In this document: piece after piece, positions 1 through 6,492 of the stretch
How positions within the stretch are numbered: position 1 is the first letter of the stretch
Layout of the letters: every line of letters starts with the position of its first letter
Origin: an uncultured Blautia sp.
GTDB taxonomy: Bacteria; Bacillota; Clostridia; Lachnospirales; Lachnospiraceae
Assembly: GCF_934424005.1 (NCBI RefSeq)
Contig: NZ_CAKRXI010000057.1
Coordinates: 1 to 11,988, forward strand
Length of the DNA: 11,988 nt
Direction: 5' to 3'
Made by a program: the position numbers and the translations under genes
Notes under the pieces: model-generated
Told to the model about the DNA's origin: nothing
The model's input: the letters and a program-made list of their open reading frames with translations, nothing else
Database searches by the model: none

Positions 1-38
1 GTTCTGCCGCAGATTTCCTTTGTTGGAGTGTATCCGAG

Positions 39-74
39 AAACTACTACCAATGTCCTTGACACGGTAGTAGTTT
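39..74. repeat. 11-bp perfect inverted repeat downstream of the ABC permease gene
   Basis: The arms at 39-49 (AAACTACTACC) and 64-74 (GGTAGTAGTTT) are exact reverse complements separated by 14 bases. The repeat starts 9 bases beyond the permease stop on the minus strand. Neither strand has a proper run of T after the stem, only TTT within the arm, so it is a poor intrinsic terminator. It could be a transcript-stabilising hairpin, a weak terminator or an operator for a gene beyond the window edge. Confidence 0.5.
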
Positions 75-82
75 AAGGAAAG

Positions 83-877
83 TTACCATTTCTGTGCACG
101 TTTCTCAATGAAATCCAAAATGGCGTACAGTCCCATTGCAATCACGCACAGGATCACGATGGACATCAGCACCCAGGTCAGCTTGAATGTCTGGGAGCCG
201 TAGATGATCAGATATCCAAGTCCCTGGCGGGCGCCGATGAATTCTCCGATGATCACGCCGACAAGGCACAATCCAATATTGACTTTCATTACACTCAGGA
301 TGAGGGGCACAGAAGACGGAAGGACAATCTTTGTCAGTTCGTCTTTTTTTGTGCCGCCGAGGGTGCGGATGAGCTTTAGCTTCTCCGGGTCAGCTTCGCG
401 GAAGCCGGTGTAGAGATTGATGACTGAGCCAAAGATCGCCACAGACATTCCGGCAACGATGATCGTCCGGACATTGGCACCGAGCCAGACGATCAGAAGC
501 GGAGCGAGAGCTGATTTCGGCAGGCTGTTAAGGACGACGAGGTAGGGCTCCAGGATCCGCGAAAGCTTTGGACAGCACCACAGAAGGACCGCTGTGCCGA
601 TCCCGAGAAAAACAGTAAACACAAAACTGACCAGTGTTTCTGTCAGGGTGATCCCGATATGTGTAAACAGGGACTGATCCTGGATCATTTTAAGAAATGT
701 CCGCCAGATTTCAGACGGACTGCTGAAGATAAAAGAATCGATCCATCCACGTCTGGCAGACACTTCCCATAAAAACAGAAAACCCAGGAACAAAAGTATC
801 CTGGACACGTGAATCATATATTTTTCCTGCCGGACACGAAGAAGGTACTGTTTTTGTGCAGGAGAATGTTCAGGCAT
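83..877 (-). CDS. ABC transporter permease, nitrate/sulfonate/taurine (SsuC/TauC-like) family
   Basis: This 264-residue integral membrane protein should form the channel of an ABC importer, probably as a homodimer. It begins with a short basic cytoplasmic segment, then a first membrane helix near residues 26-41, and has about six helices overall. The EAA loop that docks on the ATPase is visible (EKLKLIRTLGG, then LPSSVPLIL). The late stretch VGVIIGEFIGARQGLGYLI is typical of SsuC/TauC/ThiX-type permeases. Its ATG overlaps the end of the upstream ATPase gene by 8 bases, which indicates translational coupling. The substrate cannot be read from the permease: sulfonates, taurine, nitrate and thiamine precursors all use this family. 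No substrate-binding protein gene is visible, and it may lie beyond the left edge. Family assignment is firm; substrate is unknown. Confidence 0.9.
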   Translation of the reverse strand: MPEHSPAQKQYLLRVRQEKYMIHVSRILLFLGFLFLWEVSARRGWIDSFIFSSPSEIWRTFLKMIQDQSLFTHIGITLTETLVSFVFTVFLGIGTAVLLWCCPKLSRILEPYLVVLNSLPKSALAPLLIVWLGANVRTIIVAGMSVAIFGSVINLYTGFREADPEKLKLIRTLGGTKKDELTKIVLPSSVPLILSVMKVNIGLCLVGVIIGEFIGARQGLGYLIIYGSQTFKLTWVLMSIVILCVIAMGLYAILDFIEKRAQKW

Positions 878-1637
878 ACTGGTTCAGCTCCTTCCATATA
901 AGATTAAAATAGGATTTAAATTCCGGTGCACCGCGTGCGGCGAGAGGTGTTCTCTCATCCAGTGACAGCCGGATCGGGACAATGCGTGCAACATGGGCAG
1001 GACGTTTGGTCAGAATTATCACACGGTCTGCCATACTGATCGCCTCGGAAATATCATGAGTGACCAGGATTGCCGGCTTATTTTCCTTTTTCAGGATACG
1101 TCCGATGTCATCGCTGACATTCAGTCGTGTCTGATAGTCCAGAGCAGAAAAAGGTTCATCAAGCAGGAGCAGGTCTGGTTTTAATGCCAGTGTGCGGATG
1201 AGAGCTGCACGCTGTCGCATCCCGCCGGATAACTGAGAAGGACGGGCAGTACGGAATTTGTCAAGTCCGTAAGTGTCTAGCATTTCTTCGATATAAGCAA
1301 GCTTTTCTGGCGTTTTTTTATTGCGGATTTCAAGTCCAAGAATTACGTTCTGATAGATGGTCCGCCATTCCAGAAGATGATCTTTCTGGAGCATATATCC
1401 GATGCGCGGGTCACCGGGGGACGGAGGGATGCCGTTCATAAGAATCGTGCCTTCCTCTGCCGGGAGCATGCCGCAGATCAGGTTCAGAAGTGTGGATTTT
1501 CCACAGCCGGACGGACCGACAACAGCAAGGAATTCACCTGGCATCAGGTCAAACGATATATTTGAAAGAGCTTTTGTTTCTCCGGATACAGTATGGTAAG
1601 AAAGAGAAACATCTCTGATTTCCAGAAGGGGTTTCAT
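870..1637 (-). CDS. ABC transporter ATP-binding protein, nitrate/sulfonate/taurine (SsuB/TauB-like) family
   Basis: This 255-residue cytoplasmic ATPase should power the permease encoded directly downstream. The nucleotide-binding motifs are all present and intact: Walker A GPSGCGKST (residues 41-49), Q-loop Gln84, signature LSGGMRQR (about 136-143), Walker B LLLLDEP with Glu161 (about 156-162), D-loop SALD and H-loop His194. The start at 1637 is chosen because GGAGG lies about 8 bases upstream and residues align with family N termini (LLEIRDVSLSY). An in-frame ATG 39 bases upstream lacks a comparable binding site. The gene is first in a minus-strand operon and divergent from queH, with 180 bases between the starts. 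I saw no TPP or other known riboswitch in that gap, so thiamine-precursor uptake is not supported by regulation. The substrate remains open. Confidence 0.92.
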   Translation of the reverse strand: MKPLLEIRDVSLSYHTVSGETKALSNISFDLMPGEFLAVVGPSGCGKSTLLNLICGMLPAEEGTILMNGIPPSPGDPRIGYMLQKDHLLEWRTIYQNVILGLEIRNKKTPEKLAYIEEMLDTYGLDKFRTARPSQLSGGMRQRAALIRTLALKPDLLLLDEPFSALDYQTRLNVSDDIGRILKKENKPAILVTHDISEAISMADRVIILTKRPAHVARIVPIRLSLDERTPLAARGAPEFKSYFNLIWKELNQYA

Positions 1638-1756
1638 AAAAATACCTCCACAAGATACATGCGTAAAATTCTGCATACGGATTTCAAATCTGTATACAGG
1701 AATCTATATTTTAAGATATGCGAAAAACATTTCATGTGATATGATATGTTGTATCG

Positions 1757-1787
1757 GGATCGTAAAACAGTTTACAGCAGACGATCC
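1757..1787. repeat. Inverted repeat in the queH/ABC divergent region, possible operator
   Basis: The arms GGATCGT (1757-1763) and ACGATCC (1781-1787) are exact reverse complements around a 17-base centre. The centre contains TTTACA (1771-1776), which could act as a -35 element with TAGATA 16 bases further on as a weak -10 for queH. The repeat would then flank the -35 box, as an operator might. Both the promoter and the operator role are guesses from position. Confidence 0.3.
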
Positions 1788-1817
1788 ATATATAGATAGA
1801 AAAAGAAGGTAACAGGA

Positions 1818-2453
1818 TTGAATAAACGAAATTATCAGAAAGAGCTTGACCGGCTCATCGAAAACATAACAAAAGAAGGCAGAGTCCCGCGGCTTTTTCT
1901 TCACAGCTGCTGTGCACCATGCAGCAGTTATGTTCTGGAATATCTGTCGCAGTATTTTGAGATCACGGTGTTTTTTTATAATCCAAATATCTCACTGGAG
2001 GAAGAGTATCGAAAGAGAGTGGCAGAGATCCGACGGCTTGTCGCAGAGATGTCTTTTACCTATCCGGTTCATATTATGGAAGGAACTTATGATCCGCAGA
2101 TCTTTTATGAGATGGCCCGTGGCCTGGAAAAGGTTCCAGAAGGTGGCGAACGCTGCTTTAAATGCTATCGTCTCCGTATGGAAGAAGCTGCAAAGCTTGC
2201 AAAAGAGGGAAATTACGATTACTTTACGACGACCCTGTCAATCAGTCCTTTGAAAAATGCAGAGAAGATCAATGAAATTGGGGAAGCACTGGCAGAAATC
2301 TATGAAGTAAAACATCTGCCATCCGATTTCAAAAAGAAAAACGGTTATAAACGTTCTATTGAACTATCACACGAATATGACCTTTATCGTCAGAATTATT
2401 GTGGCTGTGTCTTTTCGAAGCGCGAACAGGAAGAAAAACTGAAACAAAAATAA
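1818..2453 (+). CDS. queH: Epoxyqueuosine reductase QueH
   Basis: QueH performs the last step of queuosine biosynthesis, reducing epoxyqueuosine to queuosine in the wobble position of tRNAs with GUN anticodons. It replaces the unrelated QueG in many Firmicutes. The protein is 211 residues, normal for the family (DUF208). It shows the expected metal-binding cysteines: HSCCAPCSS near the N terminus (Cys31, Cys32, Cys35), GERCFKCYRLRM (Cys113, Cys116) and YCGC near the C terminus (Cys195, Cys197). The motif TTTLSISPLKN is also characteristic. Known QueH carries a 4Fe-4S cluster and a nearby iron site. Translation appears to start at a TTG at 1818 with AGAAGG 8 bases upstream; no ATG or GTG fits better. 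It stands alone, between the divergent ABC genes and argH, with no other queuosine gene in view and no preQ1 riboswitch that I recognise. Confidence 0.95.
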   Translation: MNKRNYQKELDRLIENITKEGRVPRLFLHSCCAPCSSYVLEYLSQYFEITVFFYNPNISLEEEYRKRVAEIRRLVAEMSFTYPVHIMEGTYDPQIFYEMARGLEKVPEGGERCFKCYRLRMEEAAKLAKEGNYDYFTTTLSISPLKNAEKINEIGEALAEIYEVKHLPSDFKKKNGYKRSIELSHEYDLYRQNYCGCVFSKREQEEKLKQK

Positions 2454-2473
2454 ATTTCAGAGGGTTCGGCTCT

Positions 2474-2502
2474 TTGACTTTTTCACTGGAATGTGGTAAA
2501 CT
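2474..2502 (+). promoter_or_regulatory. SigA-type promoter of argH
   Basis: TTGACT (2474-2479) is followed by a 17-base spacer and TAAACT (2497-2502). The bases TGG just before the -10 give it an extended -10 character. It lies 75 bases upstream of the argH start, in the gap after queH, so argH can be transcribed independently. Confidence 0.75.
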
Positions 2503-2515
2503 GGTAAGAAATTAT

Positions 2516-2548
2516 GCACTGTCCTGCGATGGTATGGACGGACAGTGC
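2516..2548 (+). promoter_or_regulatory. 9-bp hairpin in the argH 5' leader
   Basis: GCACTGTCC (2516-2524) pairs perfectly with GGACAGTGC (2540-2548) across a 15-base loop, inside the untranslated leader predicted from the upstream promoter. It is followed by AAAAAC, not a T run, so it is not a terminator. It ends 16 bases before the AAGGAGG ribosome binding site. It could stabilise the transcript or be a protein or RNA target. No ARG box or T-box consensus is evident. Confidence 0.55.
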
Positions 2549-2576
2549 AAAAACACCGAATTATAAGGAGGAAATT

Positions 2577-3956
2577 ATGGCACAGTTATGGGGAGGACGT
2601 TTCACGAAAGAAACGGACAAACTTGTATACAATTTCAATGCTTCTATTTCATTTGACCAGAAATTTTATAAACAGGATATCCGCGGAAGTAAAGCTCATG
2701 TCAGAATGCTGGCCAAGCAGGGCATCCTGACAGAAGAAGAAAGAGATCAGATCCTTGGCGGTCTGGACAGTATTCTTGCAGATGTAGAATCCGGAAAACT
2801 GGAGATTACATCTGAATATGAAGATATTCACAGTTTTGTAGAGGCAAATCTGATTGACCGTATCGGAGATCCGGGTAAGAAGCTTCATACAGGAAGAAGT
2901 CGTAATGACCAGGTCGCTCTTGATATGAAATTGTATGTGCGTGATGAGATCGAAGAGATCGATGCAGAACTGAAGAAACTTCTGGAAGCTCTTCAGGTGA
3001 TCATGGAGAATAATGTGCACACATATATGCCTGGATTTACGCATTTGCAGAAAGCACAGCCGGTTACACTGGCACATCATGTAGGGGCATATTTTGAGAT
3101 GTTCCGCAGGGACAGAAGCCGTATGGCTGATATTCGTAAACGTATGAATACCTGTCCGCTTGGAGCAGGTGCGCTTGCAGGAACCACTTATCCCCTGGAC
3201 AGGTTTTATACTGCAGAGCTGCTGGGCTTTGACGGACCGACCAGAAACAGTATGGATTCCGTATCTGACAGAGATTATGTGATTGAACTTCTTTCTGCCA
3301 TGTCCACAGTTATGATGCATCTGAGCCGTTTCTGCGAGGAAATCATTCTCTGGAATTCCAATGAATACCGTTTTGTGGAGATTGATGACGCATACAGCAC
3401 CGGAAGCAGTATTATGCCGCAGAAAAAGAATCCGGATATTGCAGAACTTGTAAGAGGTAAGACGGGACGTGTCTATGGTGCACTGACTTCTATCCTGACA
3501 ACTATGAAAGGTATTCCGCTTGCATACAACAAAGATATGCAAGAAGACAAAGAACTGACCTTTGACGCAATTGATACCGTAAAAGGCTGCATTGCCCTGT
3601 TTACAGGTATGGTTTCTACCATGGAATTCCGTAAAGATGTCATGGAAGCAAGCGCAAAGAACGGCTTTACTAACGCAACAGATGCAGCTGATTATCTTGT
3701 AAACCACGGAGTACCTTTCCGTGATGCACATGGTATTGTAGGCCGTCTTGTTCTGACCTGCATTGATAAAGGAATTTCTCTTGATGAACTTCCGCTTGAG
3801 GAGTACAAAGAAATCTCTCCGGTATTTGAACAGGATATCTACGAGGCAATCAGCATGAAGACCTGCGTGGAGAAACGTGAGACATATGGGGCTCCGGGAC
3901 CGAAAGTGATGGAGCAGATCATTGCGGAGAACAAAGAATATCTGAAAAATAATTAA
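2577..3956 (+). CDS. argH: Argininosuccinate lyase
   Basis: ArgH cleaves argininosuccinate to arginine and fumarate, the final step of arginine biosynthesis, as a cytoplasmic homotetramer of the fumarase/aspartase superfamily. The 459-residue length is normal. It opens with the typical LWGGRF, has HTGRSRNDQ at residues 104-112, a substrate-binding THLQKAQPVTLAHH stretch, and the superfamily signature GSSIMPQKKNPD from residue 276, whose flexible loop holds the catalytic serine. The ATG at 2577 is preferred to an in-frame ATG at 2514 because AAGGAGG sits at 2565-2571 and family members begin at this point. The extra 21 codons would lie across a leader hairpin. No other arg genes are adjacent, so arginine synthesis is presumably encoded at scattered loci. 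Confidence 0.97.
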   Translation: MAQLWGGRFTKETDKLVYNFNASISFDQKFYKQDIRGSKAHVRMLAKQGILTEEERDQILGGLDSILADVESGKLEITSEYEDIHSFVEANLIDRIGDPGKKLHTGRSRNDQVALDMKLYVRDEIEEIDAELKKLLEALQVIMENNVHTYMPGFTHLQKAQPVTLAHHVGAYFEMFRRDRSRMADIRKRMNTCPLGAGALAGTTYPLDRFYTAELLGFDGPTRNSMDSVSDRDYVIELLSAMSTVMMHLSRFCEEIILWNSNEYRFVEIDDAYSTGSSIMPQKKNPDIAELVRGKTGRVYGALTSILTTMKGIPLAYNKDMQEDKELTFDAIDTVKGCIALFTGMVSTMEFRKDVMEASAKNGFTNATDAADYLVNHGVPFRDAHGIVGRLVLTCIDKGISLDELPLEEYKEISPVFEQDIYEAISMKTCVEKRETYGAPGPKVMEQIIAENKEYLKNN

Positions 3957-3958
3957 AA

Positions 3959-3992
3959 ACCACTTGCATTTTTGATTAAAGTGGTATAGTAT
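3959..3992 (+). promoter_or_regulatory. asd promoter with overlapping inverted repeat
   Basis: TTGCAT (3964-3969), a 17-base spacer and TAGTAT (3987-3992) form a good housekeeping promoter 70 bases before asd. An inverted repeat, ACCACTT (3959-3965) with AAGTGGT (3979-3985), overlaps the -35 box and most of the spacer and starts 3 bases after the argH stop. It may be an operator; as a terminator it would be weak because no T run follows. Confidence 0.65.
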
Positions 3993-4061
3993 GTACAAAG
4001 AAAACAGATGTGTGCCGTACAAAGACACATGCGGAATAAACGAGTGAGGAGAACGATTGTT

Positions 4062-5147
4062 ATGAGCGAAAAACTGAGAGTCGGTATTTTAGGTGCTACA
4101 GGTATGGTAGGACAGAGATTTATTTCTCTTCTGGAAAACCATCCGTGGTTTGAGGTTGTTACTCTGGCAGCAAGCCCGAGAAGCGCTGGAAAGACATATG
4201 AGGAAGCTGTTGGCGGCAGATGGAAAATGGATACTCCGATGCCGGAGGCAGTAAAGAAGATTGTAGTTATGAATGTTAATGAAGTAGAAAAAGTTGCTTC
4301 TACTGTAGATTTTGTATTCTCAGCAGTTGACATGTCCAAGGACGAGATCAAAGCGATCGAAGAAGAATACGCAAAGACAGAGACTCCTGTTGTATCCAAC
4401 AACAGCGCACATCGTTGGACACCAGATGTACCGATGGTAGTGCCGGAAATCAACCCGGAACATTTTGATGTGATCCAGTATCAGAAGAAACGCCTTGGTA
4501 CTACTAAGGGATTCATTGCTGTCAAACCAAACTGCTCCATTCAGAGCTATGCACCGGTACTTACTGCATGGAAAGAATTTGAACCATATGAAGTAGTTGC
4601 TACTACATATCAGGCAATTTCCGGAGCAGGAAAGACATTTAAAGACTGGCCGGAAATGGAACACAATATCATTCCATATATCGGTGGAGAAGAAGAGAAG
4701 AGCGAGAAAGAACCGCTGAGACTGTGGGGCAAGATTGAAGACGGAGTGATCGTACCGGCAACAGAGCCAGTCATCACATGCCAGTGCCTTCGTGTTCCGG
4801 TACTGAACGGACATACAGCAGCAGTATTCGTTAAATTCCGTAAAAAACCTACAAAAGAACAGCTGGTCGAAGCTCTGAGAAACTTCAAAGGCCTTCCTCA
4901 GGAACTGGAACTTCCGAGTGCACCGAAACATTTCATCCAGTATCTGGAAGAAGACAACCGTCCGCAGGTAAGCGAGGATGTCAACTACGAACACGGAATG
5001 GGTGTATCTGTTGGACGTCTTCGTGAAGACACTGTTTATGATTATAAATTCGTCGGACTTTCCCATAATACCGTAAGAGGAGCTGCCGGTGGAGCTGTAC
5101 TTTGTGCAGAGACACTGAAAGCAAAAGGATACATTACAAAAAAATAA
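4062..5147 (+). CDS. asd: Aspartate-semialdehyde dehydrogenase
   Basis: Asd reduces aspartyl phosphate to aspartate semialdehyde with NADPH. This is the branch point to lysine, diaminopimelate for peptidoglycan, threonine, methionine and isoleucine. The 361-residue protein has an N-terminal nucleotide-binding loop GILGATGMVGQRF (8-20), SNNSAHRW (112-119), the catalytic cysteine in PNCS (Cys158) and the general-base histidine in LNGHTA (His251). The stretch QAISGAGKTFKDWPEME and the overall length point to the archaeal/fungal-like branch of Asd rather than the enterobacterial one. The ATG at 4062 follows GAGGAG (4046-4051) by about 10 bases. An upstream in-frame extension to 4008 is rejected, since it lies in the leader. 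The gene has its own promoter and terminator, so it is probably monocistronic. Codon choice is biased, consistent with good expression. Confidence 0.96.
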   Translation: MSEKLRVGILGATGMVGQRFISLLENHPWFEVVTLAASPRSAGKTYEEAVGGRWKMDTPMPEAVKKIVVMNVNEVEKVASTVDFVFSAVDMSKDEIKAIEEEYAKTETPVVSNNSAHRWTPDVPMVVPEINPEHFDVIQYQKKRLGTTKGFIAVKPNCSIQSYAPVLTAWKEFEPYEVVATTYQAISGAGKTFKDWPEMEHNIIPYIGGEEEKSEKEPLRLWGKIEDGVIVPATEPVITCQCLRVPVLNGHTAAVFVKFRKKPTKEQLVEALRNFKGLPQELELPSAPKHFIQYLEEDNRPQVSEDVNYEHGMGVSVGRLREDTVYDYKFVGLSHNTVRGAAGGAVLCAETLKAKGYITKK

Positions 5148-5162
5148 TATGATCTGAACAGA

Positions 5163-5204
5163 AACTGTCCGGGCAGAGAGTGAAGTCTGCCAGGGCAGTT
5201 TTTT
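5163..5204 (+). terminator. Intrinsic terminator of asd
   Basis: AACTGTCC (5163-5170) pairs with GGGCAGTT (5193-5200, one G-T wobble). Directly above it, GGCAGA pairs with TCTGCC, giving a long GC-rich stem, and the stem runs into six T residues (5199-5204). It starts 16 bases after the asd stop codon. This is the clearest terminator in the window and separates asd from selD. Confidence 0.9.
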
Positions 5205-5229
5205 CGCGCTTTTCTGTCAAAAAAAGACA

Positions 5230-5258
5230 TGGAGAAAACGGAAGATTTATGTTATCAT
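5230..5258 (+). promoter_or_regulatory. Putative extended -10 promoter of selD
   Basis: TATCAT (5253-5258) is preceded by TGT, forming an extended -10 element, and by a weak -35 match TGGAGA (5230-5235) at 17-base spacing. It lies between the asd terminator and selD, 39 bases upstream of the selD ATG. Confidence 0.55.
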
Positions 5259-5296
5259 AGACGAATAAGGTTAAGACAGAAAGGAAATTGAGCAAA

Positions 5297-6328
5297 ATGG
5301 AGAAGGTATATCTTACAGAGCTCGCCCCCAATTGTGGATGTGCAGCGAAAGTAGGTCCGGGAACGCTGGCAGGTGTACTTTGTGGACTGCCGAAATTTCA
5401 GGATCCGAATCTTCTTGTTGGAACGGAAACATCTGATGATGCAGCTGTTTACAGAATTTCGGACGAACTGGCAATGATTCAGACCCTTGACTTTTTCACA
5501 CCGGTTGCAGATGATCCATATGATTTTGGGCAGATCGCAGCGGCGAATGCATTGAGTGACGTCTATGCTATGGGCGGTGAGCCGAAAACCGCATTGAATA
5601 TTGTTGCTTTCCCGAAGGATATGGATACAGCAATCCTTGGTGAGATTCTGAAGGGCGGAGCGGACAAAGTAATGGAAGCGGGAGCTGTACTTGCCGGCGG
5701 ACATACGATCCAGGATGATACACCAAAGTATGGCCTGAGTGTAACAGGCTTTGTACATCCAGAGAAGTTCTGGAAGAATTACGGAGCTCAGACAGGTGAC
5801 AGGCTGATCCTTACAAAACCGCTTGGAACGGGTATTGTGAATACGGCTATCAAAGCCGATATGGTATCTGAAGAGGCACGGGAAGCAGCTTTGAAATCTA
5901 TGAAGACGCTAAACAGATATGCCCGTGATGTATTAAAAAGACATACTGTTCATGCCTGTACAGATGTGACAGGGTTTGGTCTTGGCGGACATGGAACGGA
6001 AATGGCAGACGGTAGTAAGAAGACACTTGTGATCGATGCAAAAGCACTTCCGATTCTTCCGGATGTAGAAGAATATGCCTCTATGGGACTGATTCCGGGA
6101 GGTGCATATCGCAACCGGGAATTTGCAGCAAAATCCGGTTACATAAGCACAGCAGAACTCTGGCGGGAGGATCTGGTATTTGATCCGCAGACATCAGGTG
6201 GACTTCTTGCGGCGGTTCCTGCAGATGAAGCAGAAGAGATACTTCAGGAATTAAAAGAAGTTTCCCTGTCAGGAGCCGTAATTGGTGAAGTGATTGACAG
6301 AGAAGAACGTGCTTTGATTATTCGATAA
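5297..6328 (+). CDS. selD: Selenide, water dikinase (selenophosphate synthetase)
   Basis: SelD makes selenophosphate from selenide and ATP, the selenium donor for selenocysteine tRNA, 2-selenouridine in tRNA and selenium-dependent molybdenum hydroxylases. The 343-residue protein shows the N-terminal catalytic loop NCGCAAKVGPG. Cys15 lies at the position that is Cys or Sec in the family, so this copy does not itself need selenocysteine. Other family motifs are TSDDAAVY, AGGHTIQDD, VTGFGLGGH and FDPQTSGGLL near the C terminus. The start is uncertain: ATG at 5297 is 11 bases after AAGGA, while an in-frame TTG at 5288 is only 2 bases after it and would add three residues. No selA, selB, yedF or selenoprotein gene is adjacent. 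The formate/nitrite channel downstream may be functionally related, which is inference. Confidence 0.95.
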   Translation: MEKVYLTELAPNCGCAAKVGPGTLAGVLCGLPKFQDPNLLVGTETSDDAAVYRISDELAMIQTLDFFTPVADDPYDFGQIAAANALSDVYAMGGEPKTALNIVAFPKDMDTAILGEILKGGADKVMEAGAVLAGGHTIQDDTPKYGLSVTGFVHPEKFWKNYGAQTGDRLILTKPLGTGIVNTAIKADMVSEEAREAALKSMKTLNRYARDVLKRHTVHACTDVTGFGLGGHGTEMADGSKKTLVIDAKALPILPDVEEYASMGLIPGGAYRNREFAAKSGYISTAELWREDLVFDPQTSGGLLAAVPADEAEEILQELKEVSLSGAVIGEVIDREERALIIR

Positions 6329-6343
6329 CAGACAGTTATCGAA
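6321..6343 (+). other. Hairpin spanning the selD stop codon
   Basis: TTCGATAAC (6321-6329) and GTTATCGAA (6335-6343) pair perfectly across a 5-base loop, and the selD TAA lies inside the 5' arm. It could act as a weak terminator or protect the 3' end. The following bases (AATGTACGAAAATTTG) are not a T run, so efficient termination is doubtful. Confidence 0.4.
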
Positions 6344-6356
6344 AATGTACGAAAAT

Positions 6357-6374
6357 TTGTTAGAAAAATATCAA
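6357..6374. promoter_or_regulatory. Rex-like inverted repeat upstream of the formate/nitrite channel
   Basis: TTGTTA (6357-6362), six bases GAAAAA, then TATCAA (6369-6374) match the clostridial Rex half-site pair TTGTTA-N6-TAACAA in 11 of 12 positions. Rex is an NADH-sensing repressor, and fermentation and anaerobic-metabolism genes are typical targets. The site ends 17 bases before the -35 box, not over the core promoter, and the area is AT-rich, so a chance match is possible. Confidence 0.35.
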
Positions 6375-6391
6375 ACTTGGCAGTATATATA

Positions 6392-6420
6392 TTGAGAATT
6401 ATTATCAGAAATGTTATAAT
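6392..6420 (+). promoter_or_regulatory. Strong promoter of the channel-topB operon
   Basis: TTGAGA (6392-6397), a 17-base spacer and a perfect TATAAT (6415-6420), with TGT before the -10 (extended -10). It is the best consensus promoter in the window. It predicts a leader of about 65 bases before the channel gene. Confidence 0.85.
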
Positions 6421-6440
6421 GCAAGAATACAATATGTGGA

Positions 6441-6484
6441 GGGAACAAAGATTTTTAAATACTTTAGTTCCCGGAAAAGGGAGG
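6441..6484 (+). promoter_or_regulatory. Structured 5' leader with alternative pairing over the ribosome binding site
   Basis: GGGAAC plus AAAG (6441-6450) can pair with CTTT, a bulged A, and GTTCCC (6462-6472). The same TTCCC (6468-6472) can instead pair with GGGAG (6479-6483), which is most of the channel gene's GGGAGG ribosome binding site, around a GGAAAA loop. The two structures exclude each other: the first leaves the binding site free and the second hides it. The pairings are read directly from sequence; a regulatory switch is inference. It matches no riboswitch class I recognise. Confidence 0.4.
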
Positions 6485-6492
6485 TATTTTTT

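Noticed and set aside
1638..1817. TPP or preQ1 riboswitch in the gap between the ABC genes and queH
   Set aside because: Neither the TPP core (CTGAGA context) nor a preQ1-type pseudoknot motif is visible, and the region is AT-rich without strong structure beyond the 7-bp repeat.
2454..2485. Terminator of queH
   Set aside because: AGAG and CTCT can form only a 4-bp stem before TTTGACTTTTT, and the T-rich stretch is better explained as the argH -35 region.
2649..4028. Long open frame (459 codons) on the minus strand across argH
   Set aside because: It is antisense to a certain argH gene, has no ribosome binding site in the right place, and its translation is rich in Cys, His and Ile with no recognisable motif, as expected for a reverse-strand shadow.
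4320..5066. 248-codon open frame on the minus strand across asd
   Set aside because: It is fully antisense to asd, has a Phe/Cys-rich composition typical of a shadow frame, and shows no known domain.
5255..5758. 167-codon open frame on the minus strand across the start of selD
   Set aside because: It is antisense to selD and its promoter region, with no family resemblance and no ribosome binding site.
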